Source: Sulfomarinibacter sp963741385
Lineage (GTDB): Bacteria > Acidobacteriota > Thermoanaerobaculia > Thermoanaerobaculales > Sulfomarinibacteraceae
Reading direction: 5' to 3'
NCBI GenBank assembly: GCA_963741385.1
Contig: CAVUHO010000010.1
Coordinates: forward strand, 434,001 to 498,000
Length of the DNA: 64,000 nt
A model generated the notes under the pieces. The model made no database searches, was not told the DNA's origin, and saw only the letters and a program-made list of their open reading frames with translations. Numbering within the stretch: the first letter of the stretch is position 1; each line of letters opens with the position of its first letter. A program made the position numbers and the translations under genes. Below, piece after piece: positions 15,366-23,111 of this stretch.

Positions 15366-16187
15366 CCGAATGGTGAGTCCGAGCGATTTCAGCTGCTCCT
15401 GGGCGAGCTCCGCTTCGCGGGTTCCAGGGTGCTCGTAGACCACATACTGGAGGTTGACCACGCCCTGGCCCTGGTCGCCCATCTTGAGGTAGATCAAACC
15501 CTTCTTGAGCTGGGCCGCGGCGGCCTTGTCGGACGTGGGGTAGTCCTCGAGCACGAGGGTAAAGGTGTCGAGCGCCTCCTGCGATTTCTCCTGTGCGTCG
15601 TAGCACTCACCGATCCAGTAGAGGGCGTTGTCTGCGAGCTCGGTGTTCGGGTAGCGCTTCAGGTACTCACCGAACCCATCCGCCGCCAGATCGTAGTTGC
15701 CGCGCATGTAGTCTTCGTAGGCGCTCCGGTACAACGCTTCGGGGGTGGAGGCTCCCCCGGTCGCAGCCGCACCGGCGGCCGTTCCGGCGGCGCCACCGCC
15801 GTCGCCGGGCGCGGTGGTCACCGGCGGCAACACCACAATCGGCGCTGCATCCTCACGAACCGCTGCAACCGCCATGGAGATGTTCTGCAACTGGCGGGTG
15901 GTGACCTCGAGGCTCGCGTGCAGGGCCTCGATCTGCTCCTGCAACTCTTCAACCCTGGCCGCGAGATCGGCGTTGGACCGCATGTTTTTGGCGGTCAGGT
16001 CCTGCATGGATTGTTCCATCGCCTTGAGGTCGGACTTGTCGAGGACCTCGGTCTGGATGGTGTCGACCGATCTCTGAACGTCGGTGATCTCACGGTGCAG
16101 CAATGCCATGTCCTGGGATGAGTTGCACGCCGCGAGGGTCACGACGGCGACCGCGGTCAATGCGAAGCATGGAGTGCGCATTTTCAT
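15363..16187 (-). CDS. cpoB: Cell-division coordinator CpoB / Tol-Pal-associated TPR lipoprotein
   Basis: A 274-aa envelope protein. The signal peptide ends in a lipobox (TLAAC), giving a lipidated N-terminal Cys. A coiled coil covers about residues 30-105, then an Ala/Gly/Thr-rich linker, then a YbgF-type TPR region from about 148 (TPEALYRSAYEDYMRGNYDLAADGFGEYLKRYPN ... ALYWIGECYDAQEKSQEALDTF). CpoB links outer-membrane constriction by Tol-Pal with PBP1B activity in Proteobacteria. It starts 3 bp after pal ends, so the two form an operon; tolB, tolA, tolQ and tolR are not in the window. Confidence 0.9.
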   Translation of the reverse strand: MKMRTPCFALTAVAVVTLAACNSSQDMALLHREITDVQRSVDTIQTEVLDKSDLKAMEQSMQDLTAKNMRSNADLAARVEELQEQIEALHASLEVTTRQLQNISMAVAAVREDAAPIVVLPPVTTAPGDGGGAAGTAAGAAATGGASTPEALYRSAYEDYMRGNYDLAADGFGEYLKRYPNTELADNALYWIGECYDAQEKSQEALDTFTLVLEDYPTSDKAAAAQLKKGLIYLKMGDQGQGVVNLQYVVYEHPGTREAELAQEQLKSLGLTIR

Positions 16188-16190
16188 CTC

Positions 16191-16766
16191 CTATCGGGCG
16201 ACAATCACGAAGTGGTCTCGCCGGTTGAGCTGCCAAGCACTTTCGTTGTTGCCGAGAGCGAAAGGTCGTTCCTCACCGTAGGAGATGATCTGGATCCGTT
16301 GCGAGGGGATGCCGAGCAGCACGAGGTACTCCTGGACGGCGCTCGCGCGACGTTCTCCGAGGGCGAGGTTGTACTCGCGGGTGTTGCGTTCGTCGCAGTG
16401 TCCCTCCACCAGGATCTTGATGGTGGGGTGCTTCTGCAGCCATGCAGCGTTCTTCGCCAGCGTTTCGCGGGCCGCCGGGGTCAGATCGAAGCGGTCGGTG
16501 TCGAAGAAGACGTCCTCGAGATACCCTTGCGCGTTGAGTTGGACGAGGTCGTCGGGGATCTCCTCGGTCACCTGTTCGGAAATGATGGTCTCGGTGGTCG
16601 GTTCGTACACCACCTCTTCCGGCACCGAGGAGGAAGCCCGGGTGGGAACGGGTGTCGCCGACGGTTTCGGGGCCTTCACCTTGGAACCGCTGCTTTTGCA
16701 CGCGCCAACGGACACGGCCATCACCACAACCAGCAGAGCTACCATCACTCGGGTCGCGTTCCGCAT
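16191..16766 (-). CDS. pal: Peptidoglycan-associated lipoprotein Pal (OmpA-like)
   Basis: A 191-aa outer-membrane lipoprotein. The lipobox is VGAC after a hydrophobic signal. A disordered Pro/Ser/Thr linker follows. The OmpA-C domain runs from about residue 80: VFFDTDRFDLTPAAR, then LVEGHCDERNTREYNLALGERRA and RIQIISYGEERPF, including the residues that bind meso-DAP peptidoglycan. It tethers the outer membrane to the wall. It is followed directly by cpoB. Confidence 0.94.
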   Translation of the reverse strand: MRNATRVMVALLVVVMAVSVGACKSSGSKVKAPKPSATPVPTRASSSVPEEVVYEPTTETIISEQVTEEIPDDLVQLNAQGYLEDVFFDTDRFDLTPAARETLAKNAAWLQKHPTIKILVEGHCDERNTREYNLALGERRASAVQEYLVLLGIPSQRIQIISYGEERPFALGNNESAWQLNRRDHFVIVAR

Positions 16767-16903
16767 ATTTTCCTCCCGTGCCTTTCATTCTCCCCTCACG
16801 ATCAGCTGAAGTCGTGGAAACTCTCGAGCTGTGCGTGAGCGGGCTGTGCGCGACTACTGTAGCAGGCGATCTCCGCGTCAACAACCGACGATTGTGACCT
16901 GCA

Positions 16904-17497
16904 TCAATCTTCTACGGCTTCGTCGTCGTTCGGTTCGAAGAGACCGCCGTCCGGTCGCGCGAGCCGGCCCATCCGGTGCTGCTTTGCCAGGTAGTCGTAG
17001 ACGACGATCGAGCCCGCGACCGCCACGTTGAGCGATGGAACCAGCCCCCACTGGGGGATCTGCACAATGAGCCGGGACTCTGCGAGAAGCGCCTCGGGGA
17101 CCCCGCCGACCTCCGCCCCGAGCAGGAAACACGGGCGATCGGGGTATTCGGCCTCGAAGAGGTTGGCCGCACGAGCGTCGAGTTCGACGGCCACGAGGTT
17201 CCACCGCCCCGCTGCAAGGTGTTCGCGAAAGGCCTCGAGGTCGGCGACCTGAGTGACGGTGGTGTAGAGCTCGGCTGTTCGGGCGGCCTCCACGTTCCAG
17301 TCACGATCGCCCACCAACACGACTTCCTCGGCGGCCACCGCGTGGGCGGTACGAACCAACGAGCCGATATTGTGCTCCTTGGTCGTGTTCCAGCTCGCGA
17401 TTGCCATCGGGCGCAGTCCCCGGCGGTACTCCTCGCGACGCTTCCGGCGACGTTCGAGCCGCCGTTCCCAGGACAGCTGGTCTTTGAGACTCGTCAT
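16904..17497 (-). CDS. SpoU/TrmH-family RNA 2'-O-methyltransferase
   Basis: A 197-aa SPOUT methylase. The three family motifs are present: motif 1 WNTTKEHNIGSLVRTAHA, motif 2 CFLLGAEVGGVPEALL and motif 3 IPQWGLVPSLNVAVAGSIVVYDYL. A basic N-terminus (RRLERRRKRREEYRRG) probably contacts RNA. The start at 17497 follows GGTGGAG; a longer start at 17524 is possible. It uses S-adenosylmethionine; the substrate (tRNA or rRNA) cannot be assigned. Confidence 0.88.
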   Translation of the reverse strand: MTSLKDQLSWERRLERRRKRREEYRRGLRPMAIASWNTTKEHNIGSLVRTAHAVAAEEVVLVGDRDWNVEAARTAELYTTVTQVADLEAFREHLAAGRWNLVAVELDARAANLFEAEYPDRPCFLLGAEVGGVPEALLAESRLIVQIPQWGLVPSLNVAVAGSIVVYDYLAKQHRMGRLARPDGGLFEPNDDEAVED

Positions 17498-17547
17498 CTG
17501 CACTCCACCCACGGAGTTTCGCACACCGGGTCTGTGGGGGTGGAATG

Positions 17548-17579
17548 AAAAAAACGAAACCCCGCGGTGGCGGGATTTC
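17548..17579 (-). terminator. Intrinsic terminator of cdd (minus strand)
   Basis: On the minus strand GAAATCCCGC and GCGGGGTTTC form a 10-bp stem with a CACC loop, followed by seven T. It lies about 150 bp after the cdd stop; the stretch 17580-17724 holds nothing else I recognise. Confidence 0.85.
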
Positions 17580-17724
17580 GTCGCGGCGGGTATGCCCGCC
17601 CGGGCCTTTTCAGTTGGTATCGCGGCCGTGAGGTCCGTTGAACACCCGCGGTCCCTGGGGACACATCAAATATGTGGCCGGCGCCGGGAGCTGTCAAGAG
17701 GCCGCCTCGCCTCCCGGTACCCGT

Positions 17725-18144
17725 TCATTCCCCACGCTGCGCCAGCACCTCGGGACCGAACGCAGCGGGAAGCAACTCGGCAACCGTTGTCAACGTGCGG
17801 TCGCCTTTCAGGTTCGCCAGGATCACCGGCATGTCGCCGAATTCCGCCAGAACCTGTCGACACGCTCCGCACGGAGACGTGGGTGGTGAGGTGGCGGTGA
17901 CCACAGCGACAGCGATCAGCTGTCCCGCGCCCGCCGCCACAGCGGCGGCAACAGCGTGGCGCTCGGCGCACACGCTGAGCCCATAGGAAGCGTTTTCCAC
18001 GTTGCAGCCGAGATGGATCCCACCATCTCCGTCGAGGATGGCCGAACCCACCGCGAAGTTCGAGTATGGGGCGTGGGCATGTTGGCGGACCGAACCCGCC
18101 GCATCCACCAGACGTTCGATCACAGCATCAGAGAGCTTCGTCAT
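17725..18144 (-). CDS. cdd: Cytidine deaminase
   Basis: A 139-aa zinc enzyme converting cytidine and deoxycytidine to uridines. The substrate loop APYSNFAVGSAI, catalytic CNVENASYGLSVCAERHA (Cys-Ala-Glu) and SPCGACRQVLAEF (Pro-Cys-Gly-Ala-Cys) are complete, and the length matches the tetrameric T-CDA type. It acts in pyrimidine salvage. Transcribed alone, with a terminator downstream. Confidence 0.96.
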   Translation of the reverse strand: MTKLSDAVIERLVDAAGSVRQHAHAPYSNFAVGSAILDGDGGIHLGCNVENASYGLSVCAERHAVAAAVAAGAGQLIAVAVVTATSPPTSPCGACRQVLAEFGDMPVILANLKGDRTLTTVAELLPAAFGPEVLAQRGE

Positions 18145-18184
18145 GAAGCCACTATACGCTCCAAACCCGGCCGCCGGCCCGTCC

Positions 18185-20197
18185 CTACTGCTTCTTCGTG
18201 CCGGAAGAACTACTTGAAGGTTTGCCCGACGATCCGCCGGACGGGCGGCTGGCGCCGGCGGACGAACGCGAACTTGCGCCCGATGAGTGGGAGCTGCCCG
18301 CCGACGGCGACTGCGGCGCTGATGTTCGGCCGGGGCTGCTGCGCACCGAGGTCGACGGACCGCTGCTCGGAGCTCCCGTCACCGAACGGCTGCCGCCGTT
18401 TGACGTCGAGGAGCGCCCGTTGATCGACGAACCCGTAGGCGGAACGACAACCGGCCTCGCCACTGACGATCGTCCGGAAAACGTCCTCGGCGCAATCAGC
18501 TGGCGGCTGCCGGTGGACGAGCCCGACGGCACTGAACCTGTCACCGGGGCGCCGTACATGGTCGGCCGGTAAAGATTAGGCTGCGCGAGCCGGGATGGGT
18601 TCGCGGTGTGGAACGGCGAGCCTCCACCTGCTGCCAAGGTCCGAGATACACTCTGTCGGTTGGATGCCGCGGCCTCCGACGAACCACGGCCGAGAGCTTC
18701 GATGGTTGTCGGCTGAGCCATCTGCAGGGCCAACGCGGGGTCGAGGCTGCTGTCCCGGGCCAACAATCGACTGACGTCTGCGGTCGAGCGAACCTCCACG
18801 CCTCGGAAGACGCGTTCAATCTCGCCCCGCGGGCTGGCCTCGGACGGCGACCGGGTGGTGAGGGGCCCGGTCATCACGACCCCCGTCTGGTCGCCAACCG
18901 TCGGCATCATCCGTTCTCCCGGCTTGGCGAGCCGCGCCAGATTCGGGCTTGCAAAATCTCCGTCCGACACCACCATCCAACCGCGACGGTCCACCTCGGC
19001 CAACCGGACACGACCGGAGAGATCGACGGCCGGTGCGGACGCCAACCGCGACGTCGAGGCATCACCACCGACCCTGCCGGTCGCGGTCCGGGGCGGCGGC
19101 ATCACGTCACGCCGCGGCGGTTGGTTGGCCCCACCGCCTCCACCCGGATAGGGCGGTCTGTAGGGAGGGTAGTCACCCGGGTAATAGCCGCCGTAGGCAT
19201 TCCAATACCAGTTGTTGTAGTACCCGTGCGGGCACCAGGCGACATAACCTGGCCACCACATCCAGCTCACCCAGGAGGGGCCCCAGAAGTTTCGAAAGGA
19301 CCACACCCATCCAAAACCGACGTCGAAATTCCACGAGCCGTAGTGGTAGGGCAGCCATCCCCAGGGCTCGTACGAAATCCACGCATAGCCGGTCGAGGTC
19401 CAGTACCAGCGGCCGGCCTGATAGGGCTGCCAGTTGCCGCCAACGGTGGGCTGCCACGCCCAGGAGTTGACGGAATCGACATAGACCCAGCTGCCGTAGT
19501 TGTCGAGTTGGGCCGCCTGCCGCGAGTAGCGAAGATCCACGTACTTTGCACTTTCACCCGCTGCGATCTGGCGGCGCGCCTCCACCCACACTGCGAAGTC
19601 GTCGCTCCAGGTGAGTTGAGCCTCGCTGCGCTGGACTTCGCCGCCGCCGACTTCGGCTGCGGTTTCCGCCCGCACCAGCACACCACCGGCGGTCGTGGCG
19701 GCTTCCGCGAGACCGGACATGACTTCCACACGCAGTCCGCCCGAAGGCAGTGCCTCGAGACGGTAGAGGCCGAGTTCGTCGAGAAATACCGTCGCGGCGC
19801 GGCTGTCGACCCGGGTCGGCCTGGGTGTCAGCCCATGGTCGCCGACTTCGACGACCAACGAGCCGTCGGCGAGAAAGATCACCGTCCGCTCGGACTCCAC
19901 ATCTCGACTGAACGCCACAGCGTCGAGACTCAGCGTCGTGTACTCATCGAGCCACATCGTGTTGCCGTCGGCGAGAACCACTTCCATCCGGCCCTCGCGG
20001 GCGGTGTCCACCCTGTCGCCCGCCACCAACGGCATGTTGATGACGGCCTCGATGGTTTCTTCAGTATTGGCGGGTAGCACCGTGGCGTACCGCTCGAGGT
20101 ACGAGATGTAGCTCAACGAGGTCAAGTCGTCCTCGTCAGAGGCCACAACCACACCGCTCACTGCCAGGATCATGCCAACTATCAGGACCCTCTTCAT
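18185..20197 (-). CDS. Secreted FecR-domain / DUF6600 Trp- and Tyr-rich protein
   Basis: A 670-aa exported protein. A signal peptide (residues 1-19) precedes a FecR-like domain (about 50-190, including NMPLVAGDRVDTAREGRMEVVLADG). Then come W/Y/G-rich repeats of the DUF6600 type (SWVYVDSVNSWAWQP, GRWYWTSTGYAWISYEPWGWLPYHYGSW, WWPGYVAWCPHGYYNNWYW; about 255-350), a Pro-rich hinge and a long Ser/Gly-rich disordered tail ending in Lys. The function is unknown; such proteins are probably periplasmic or cell-surface. It is transcribed from a perfect sigma-54 promoter at 20227-20241. Confidence 0.8.
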   Translation of the reverse strand: MKRVLIVGMILAVSGVVVASDEDDLTSLSYISYLERYATVLPANTEETIEAVINMPLVAGDRVDTAREGRMEVVLADGNTMWLDEYTTLSLDAVAFSRDVESERTVIFLADGSLVVEVGDHGLTPRPTRVDSRAATVFLDELGLYRLEALPSGGLRVEVMSGLAEAATTAGGVLVRAETAAEVGGGEVQRSEAQLTWSDDFAVWVEARRQIAAGESAKYVDLRYSRQAAQLDNYGSWVYVDSVNSWAWQPTVGGNWQPYQAGRWYWTSTGYAWISYEPWGWLPYHYGSWNFDVGFGWVWSFRNFWGPSWVSWMWWPGYVAWCPHGYYNNWYWNAYGGYYPGDYPPYRPPYPGGGGGANQPPRRDVMPPPRTATGRVGGDASTSRLASAPAVDLSGRVRLAEVDRRGWMVVSDGDFASPNLARLAKPGERMMPTVGDQTGVVMTGPLTTRSPSEASPRGEIERVFRGVEVRSTADVSRLLARDSSLDPALALQMAQPTTIEALGRGSSEAAASNRQSVSRTLAAGGGSPFHTANPSRLAQPNLYRPTMYGAPVTGSVPSGSSTGSRQLIAPRTFSGRSSVARPVVVPPTGSSINGRSSTSNGGSRSVTGAPSSGPSTSVRSSPGRTSAPQSPSAGSSHSSGASSRSSAGASRPSGGSSGKPSSSSSGTKKQ

Positions 20198-20226
20198 GGT
20201 CCACCTCCAGGTCGATCTCTCCTATT

Positions 20227-20241
20227 GCAACGTGTGTGCCA
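20227..20241 (-). promoter_or_regulatory. Sigma-54 promoter of the FecR/DUF6600 gene
   Basis: On the minus strand: TGGCAC, five bases (ACACG), TTGC followed by A, an exact -24/-12 match. Transcription should start near 20215, giving a short leader that contains the GGAGGTGGACC ribosome-binding region just before the start codon at 20197. Confidence 0.88.
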
Positions 20242-20250
20242 TAACTGTGA

Positions 20251-20405
20251 ATTTCGGATTTCGGATTTCGGATTTCGGATTTTTCCCCCAGCCCACCCCG
20301 ATTTCGGCGGCGCCCGCACGGCAAAGCTCTGGCGAAGACTGATCTTCGGATTCTCAAGAAATCGGTGTGCGGAATTCCGAAATCCGAAATCCGAAATCCG
20401 AAATT
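20251..20405. repeat. Inverted heptad-array element: (ATTTCGG)x4 ... (CCGAAAT)x4
   Basis: Four exact ATTTCGG repeats at 20251-20278 and four exact CCGAAAT repeats at 20377-20404 form a perfect inverted pair around about 98 bp that holds no gene. The right array ends 3 bp from the stop codon of the minus-strand gene at 20408. The left array ends close to the upstream end of the sigma-54 promoter at 20227. Confidence 0.88.
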
Positions 20406-20407
20406 GA

Positions 20408-21112
20408 TCATTCCAGCTTCAACCGCCTCATCTCCGTCACCTGCTGCGTCTGCCGAACCTTGATCAGGGTGCCGGCGGGGTAGTAACCGCCGCGGATGCT
20501 GGCGTTGGTGTAGGTCACCGATCCCGGCCCCATCAACACGCCGGGATTGAGCACCGTGTTGCACCCGGTCTTGCAACCGTCGCCGAGGATCGCGCCGAAC
20601 TTCCGCAGACCGGTGTGAACGGTCTCGCCGCCGGCAAAAAAGGTCACCTCGCGGCCGACGTTTTTGACGTTGGAACAGATGGTGCCGGCGCCCAGGTTGA
20701 CGTCGCGGCCGAGAATCGTGTCGCCGACGTAGGCCTGGTGAGGGGCTTTGGCGCCGGGCAGGAGGATCGATCCCTTGACCTCGCTGTGGGCGCCGACCAG
20801 GCTGCCCGCGCCGAGCACCACGTTCTGCCGGATGTAGGCGCCGGTGCGGATCTCGACCCCCTCGTCGAGGATCACCGGCCCGACAATCAGAGCTCCGGGC
20901 TCGATGGTGCACCCCGGGGCGATGAAGATCCGATCGCCCATGAGGTGAACTCCGTCCGGCAGCTTCGAGTTGATGCTCCAGTCGTGCCACCCCTCGAGGT
21001 ACTCCACCAGCCTTTTCCCAAGGCACGCCCAGACCGGCTCACCACCTAAAAAGACCCCGGCATGAGCAAAATCACCAACATCAAAAAAGCTGCCGGGGCT
21101 GAAGTCGATCAT
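20408..21112 (-). CDS. Left-handed beta-helix (hexapeptide-repeat) nucleotidyltransferase/acyltransferase-like protein
   Basis: A 234-aa protein consisting mainly of hexapeptide repeats (about residues 60-215: IFIAPGCTIEPGALIVGPVIL, VEIRTGAYIRQNVVLGAGSLVGAHSEVKGSILLPGA, VGDTILGRDVNLGAGTICSNVK) as in the C-terminal half of GlmU or UDP-sugar acyltransferases. There is no N-terminal Rossmann nucleotidyltransferase domain. It resembles the stand-alone UDP-N-acetylglucosamine pyrophosphorylase-related proteins. Its start overlaps the SpoIIE phosphatase stop by 4 bp, so they are coexpressed. The substrate is unknown. Confidence 0.78.
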   Translation of the reverse strand: MIDFSPGSFFDVGDFAHAGVFLGGEPVWACLGKRLVEYLEGWHDWSINSKLPDGVHLMGDRIFIAPGCTIEPGALIVGPVILDEGVEIRTGAYIRQNVVLGAGSLVGAHSEVKGSILLPGAKAPHQAYVGDTILGRDVNLGAGTICSNVKNVGREVTFFAGGETVHTGLRKFGAILGDGCKTGCNTVLNPGVLMGPGSVTYTNASIRGGYYPAGTLIKVRQTQQVTEMRRLKLE

Positions 21113-22341
21113 GCGGGGATCTCCTCCGGTTCGGGGGCGCGGCGTCTGACAACCACCAGGGTCTGGTCGTCGGCCGGCGGCGAGGTCGAGGCGAATTCGT
21201 CGACATCCGAAAACACCCGGTCGACGATTGCGATCGGGTCGAGGTGGCGGGACTTCCGGAGGACGCGCAGCAGACGGTCCCGGCCGTACTCCTCGTCGCC
21301 CGATCCGCCCACCGCTTCAGTGATGCCGTCGGTGAAGAGAGCGAGAAGATCGCCGGGCTCGATGCGCTCGAGCCCGAAACCGTATACCGCCTGCGGGTTC
21401 GGACCGAGGATCATCCCGGTGGTGGTGAGCTCGAGGACGGTTCCGTCGGCACGCACCAGGAGGCCGGCCGGGTGGCCCGCGTTGCAGTAAATCAGGGTGC
21501 CGTTGAGGTCGAACTCGGCGAGGAACAGGGTCACGAACTTGGTGGCCAGGCGGCTGCGGTGAATGATCGTGTTGAGGCGTTGGACGGTCCGCGTGATCTT
21601 GAATTCCCGCGACAAACCCATGCGCAGACCGGTGAAAACGTCGCGGACCTGGAGCGCTGCCGGCAGACCGTGCCCGGTGGCGTCGGCGACCGCGACGTCG
21701 AAGGTGTTGTCATCGAGGGTGATGACGTCGTAGAAATCGCCGCCCACGACCTCCGCGGTGACGGCTCGGGCGGCGATCTCGAAGTCTCCGGGTTGCGGGA
21801 TGTGCCGCGGCAAGATCGAGTTCTGGATCAGACGTGCGTCTTCCATGATCGCGGCCATGCGTTCCTCGCGGAGCTTCTGGTTGACCGCGAGGCGGATGAT
21901 GTTGAGCGTCGCGACCACGTCGTCGTGGTCCGCGTCCAACGGCTCGACGTCGAACGACAACACGTAGTGGGCATCGGCCACCGCGATGGCCGCAAACCAC
22001 TCCCGCGTGCCGAGATCGGCCTCGAGCCGCTGGTCGAGCCGGGCGTCATCACGGCGCATCACCACCGAGCCCATGTCGAGCAATTGCTCGAACGGCGGGT
22101 AGGTCTTCCACACGCGGAGCCCGATGGGATCCCTCGAGGCGTCACCAAAGGTCTCCACCAGCTCGTAACTGCCGTCATCCTGGGCGTAGATCCTGCCGCC
22201 TCGAATCCCCAGGTCCTCGGCGAAATTCTCGGCGATGAAATCGGCGGCGCGGTGGATGGTCTCGAGCGGGGTCGAGCCGAGCGCGATCGTCTCGAGCGCA
22301 CGCTCGATTCTCCGAAACAGGGAGATCGAAGTTCGGGGCAT
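21109..22341 (-). CDS. GAF-domain PP2C phosphatase (SpoIIE/RsbU type)
   Basis: A 410-aa protein. The N-terminal about 165 residues look like a GAF sensor, followed by a short coiled linker (NQKLREERMAAIMEDARLIQNSILPR) and a SpoIIE domain with GGDFYDVITL, VAVADATGHGLPAALQ, YCNAGHPAGLL, LLALFTDGITEAVG and PADDQTLVVVRR. The metal-binding Asp residues are present. Such enzymes dephosphorylate STAS anti-sigma antagonists. The start at 22341 was chosen because upstream sequence lacks family similarity. A second phosphatase of this type is at 43953. Confidence 0.9.
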   Translation of the reverse strand: MPRTSISLFRRIERALETIALGSTPLETIHRAADFIAENFAEDLGIRGGRIYAQDDGSYELVETFGDASRDPIGLRVWKTYPPFEQLLDMGSVVMRRDDARLDQRLEADLGTREWFAAIAVADAHYVLSFDVEPLDADHDDVVATLNIIRLAVNQKLREERMAAIMEDARLIQNSILPRHIPQPGDFEIAARAVTAEVVGGDFYDVITLDDNTFDVAVADATGHGLPAALQVRDVFTGLRMGLSREFKITRTVQRLNTIIHRSRLATKFVTLFLAEFDLNGTLIYCNAGHPAGLLVRADGTVLELTTTGMILGPNPQAVYGFGLERIEPGDLLALFTDGITEAVGGSGDEEYGRDRLLRVLRKSRHLDPIAIVDRVFSDVDEFASTSPPADDQTLVVVRRRAPEPEEIPA

Positions 22342-22508
22342 GCCGGATAATGCCACGCGCCGGCCCCGGGGTGCAAGGAAGTAACACGAGCCGGCGATCC
22401 GGCATAATGAACCGTCAACGGGGTGGCGGACCCGTCGCCGTTGGTGACTATATCGCTTTTTGGTGATAAATTGAAAAGGCGGCGCCCCTGCCGCACCGAG
22501 GAGGACTG

Positions 22509-22988
22509 ATGAAAAGGATGAACTCTCACAGGCTGTTGGCGACCGCAGCCGCCGCATCGCTGCTGGTTGTCATCGCGTGCAGCCGGGATGAGCAAGCGGC
22601 GCAGCCTGCGATCGCCGCCGCGGTCACCGCCCACGGCACGGTAGAGGTCACCTGGAGCAGAGACCTCCCGGCGGCACTGGAGCGGGCGCGCGCCGAGGGC
22701 AAGCCGGTGCTTGTCAACTTCTACGCCGATTGGTGCGTATGGTGCAAGAAGCTGGAGTCGACAACACTGCGCGACAACGCGGTCAAGACCGTGCTCCGGG
22801 ACCAGGTCATTCCGGTGAGCCTCAATGTGGACAGCGACGGTCGCGAACTGTCCAACGAATACCGTGTCGACGGGCTGCCAACCATTCTCGTGCTCGACGG
22901 CAACGGCCGCGAGATCGGCCGCATCCCCGGCTACATGGCGCCGACCGGCTTCCTCGAACAGGTGGAAGGGTTCCTCCACCAGAGCTGA
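22509..22988 (+). CDS. Thioredoxin-like lipoprotein
   Basis: A 159-aa envelope thiol protein. The signal peptide ends in a lipobox (VVIAC). The thioredoxin fold (about 45-155) has the active site YADWCVWCKKLE and the cis-Pro loop GLPTILVLDGNG. WCVWC resembles the DsbD-C/thioredoxin_7 group rather than classical WCGPC. The start follows GAGGAGGACTG. It probably acts as a periplasmic reductant or disulfide carrier. The gene is monocistronic; upstream, TTGGTG and TGATAA spaced 17 bp may be its promoter. Confidence 0.88.
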   Translation: MKRMNSHRLLATAAAASLLVVIACSRDEQAAQPAIAAAVTAHGTVEVTWSRDLPAALERARAEGKPVLVNFYADWCVWCKKLESTTLRDNAVKTVLRDQVIPVSLNVDSDGRELSNEYRVDGLPTILVLDGNGREIGRIPGYMAPTGFLEQVEGFLHQS

Positions 22989-22994
22989 CTTGAA

Positions 22995-23107
22995 GAATGA
23001 GGAGTTAGGAATGAGGAATGAGGAATTCCCATCCACCCTCCCCCAATCCTCCATGCCACGGGCCATCGGGGCGGCATTCCTAAATCCTAATTCCTAATTC
23101 CTAATTG
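22995..23107. repeat. Inverted heptad-array element: GAATGAG array ... ATTCCTA array
   Basis: Five heptads (GAATGAG, GAGTTAG, GAATGAG, GAATGAG, GAATTCC) at 22995-23029 and four (ATTCCTA, AATCCTA, ATTCCTA, ATTCCTA) at 23076-23103 are approximately inverted copies (GAGGAAT versus TAGGAAT). The element starts 7 bp after the thioredoxin stop and ends 5-8 bp before the PBP stop. Confidence 0.82.
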
Positions 23108-23111
23108 AGTT

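Noticed and set aside
22342..22557. N-terminal extension of the SpoIIE phosphatase at 21109
   Set aside because: The added residues overlap the divergent thioredoxin gene and have no domain similarity; the GAF-like part begins just after 22341.
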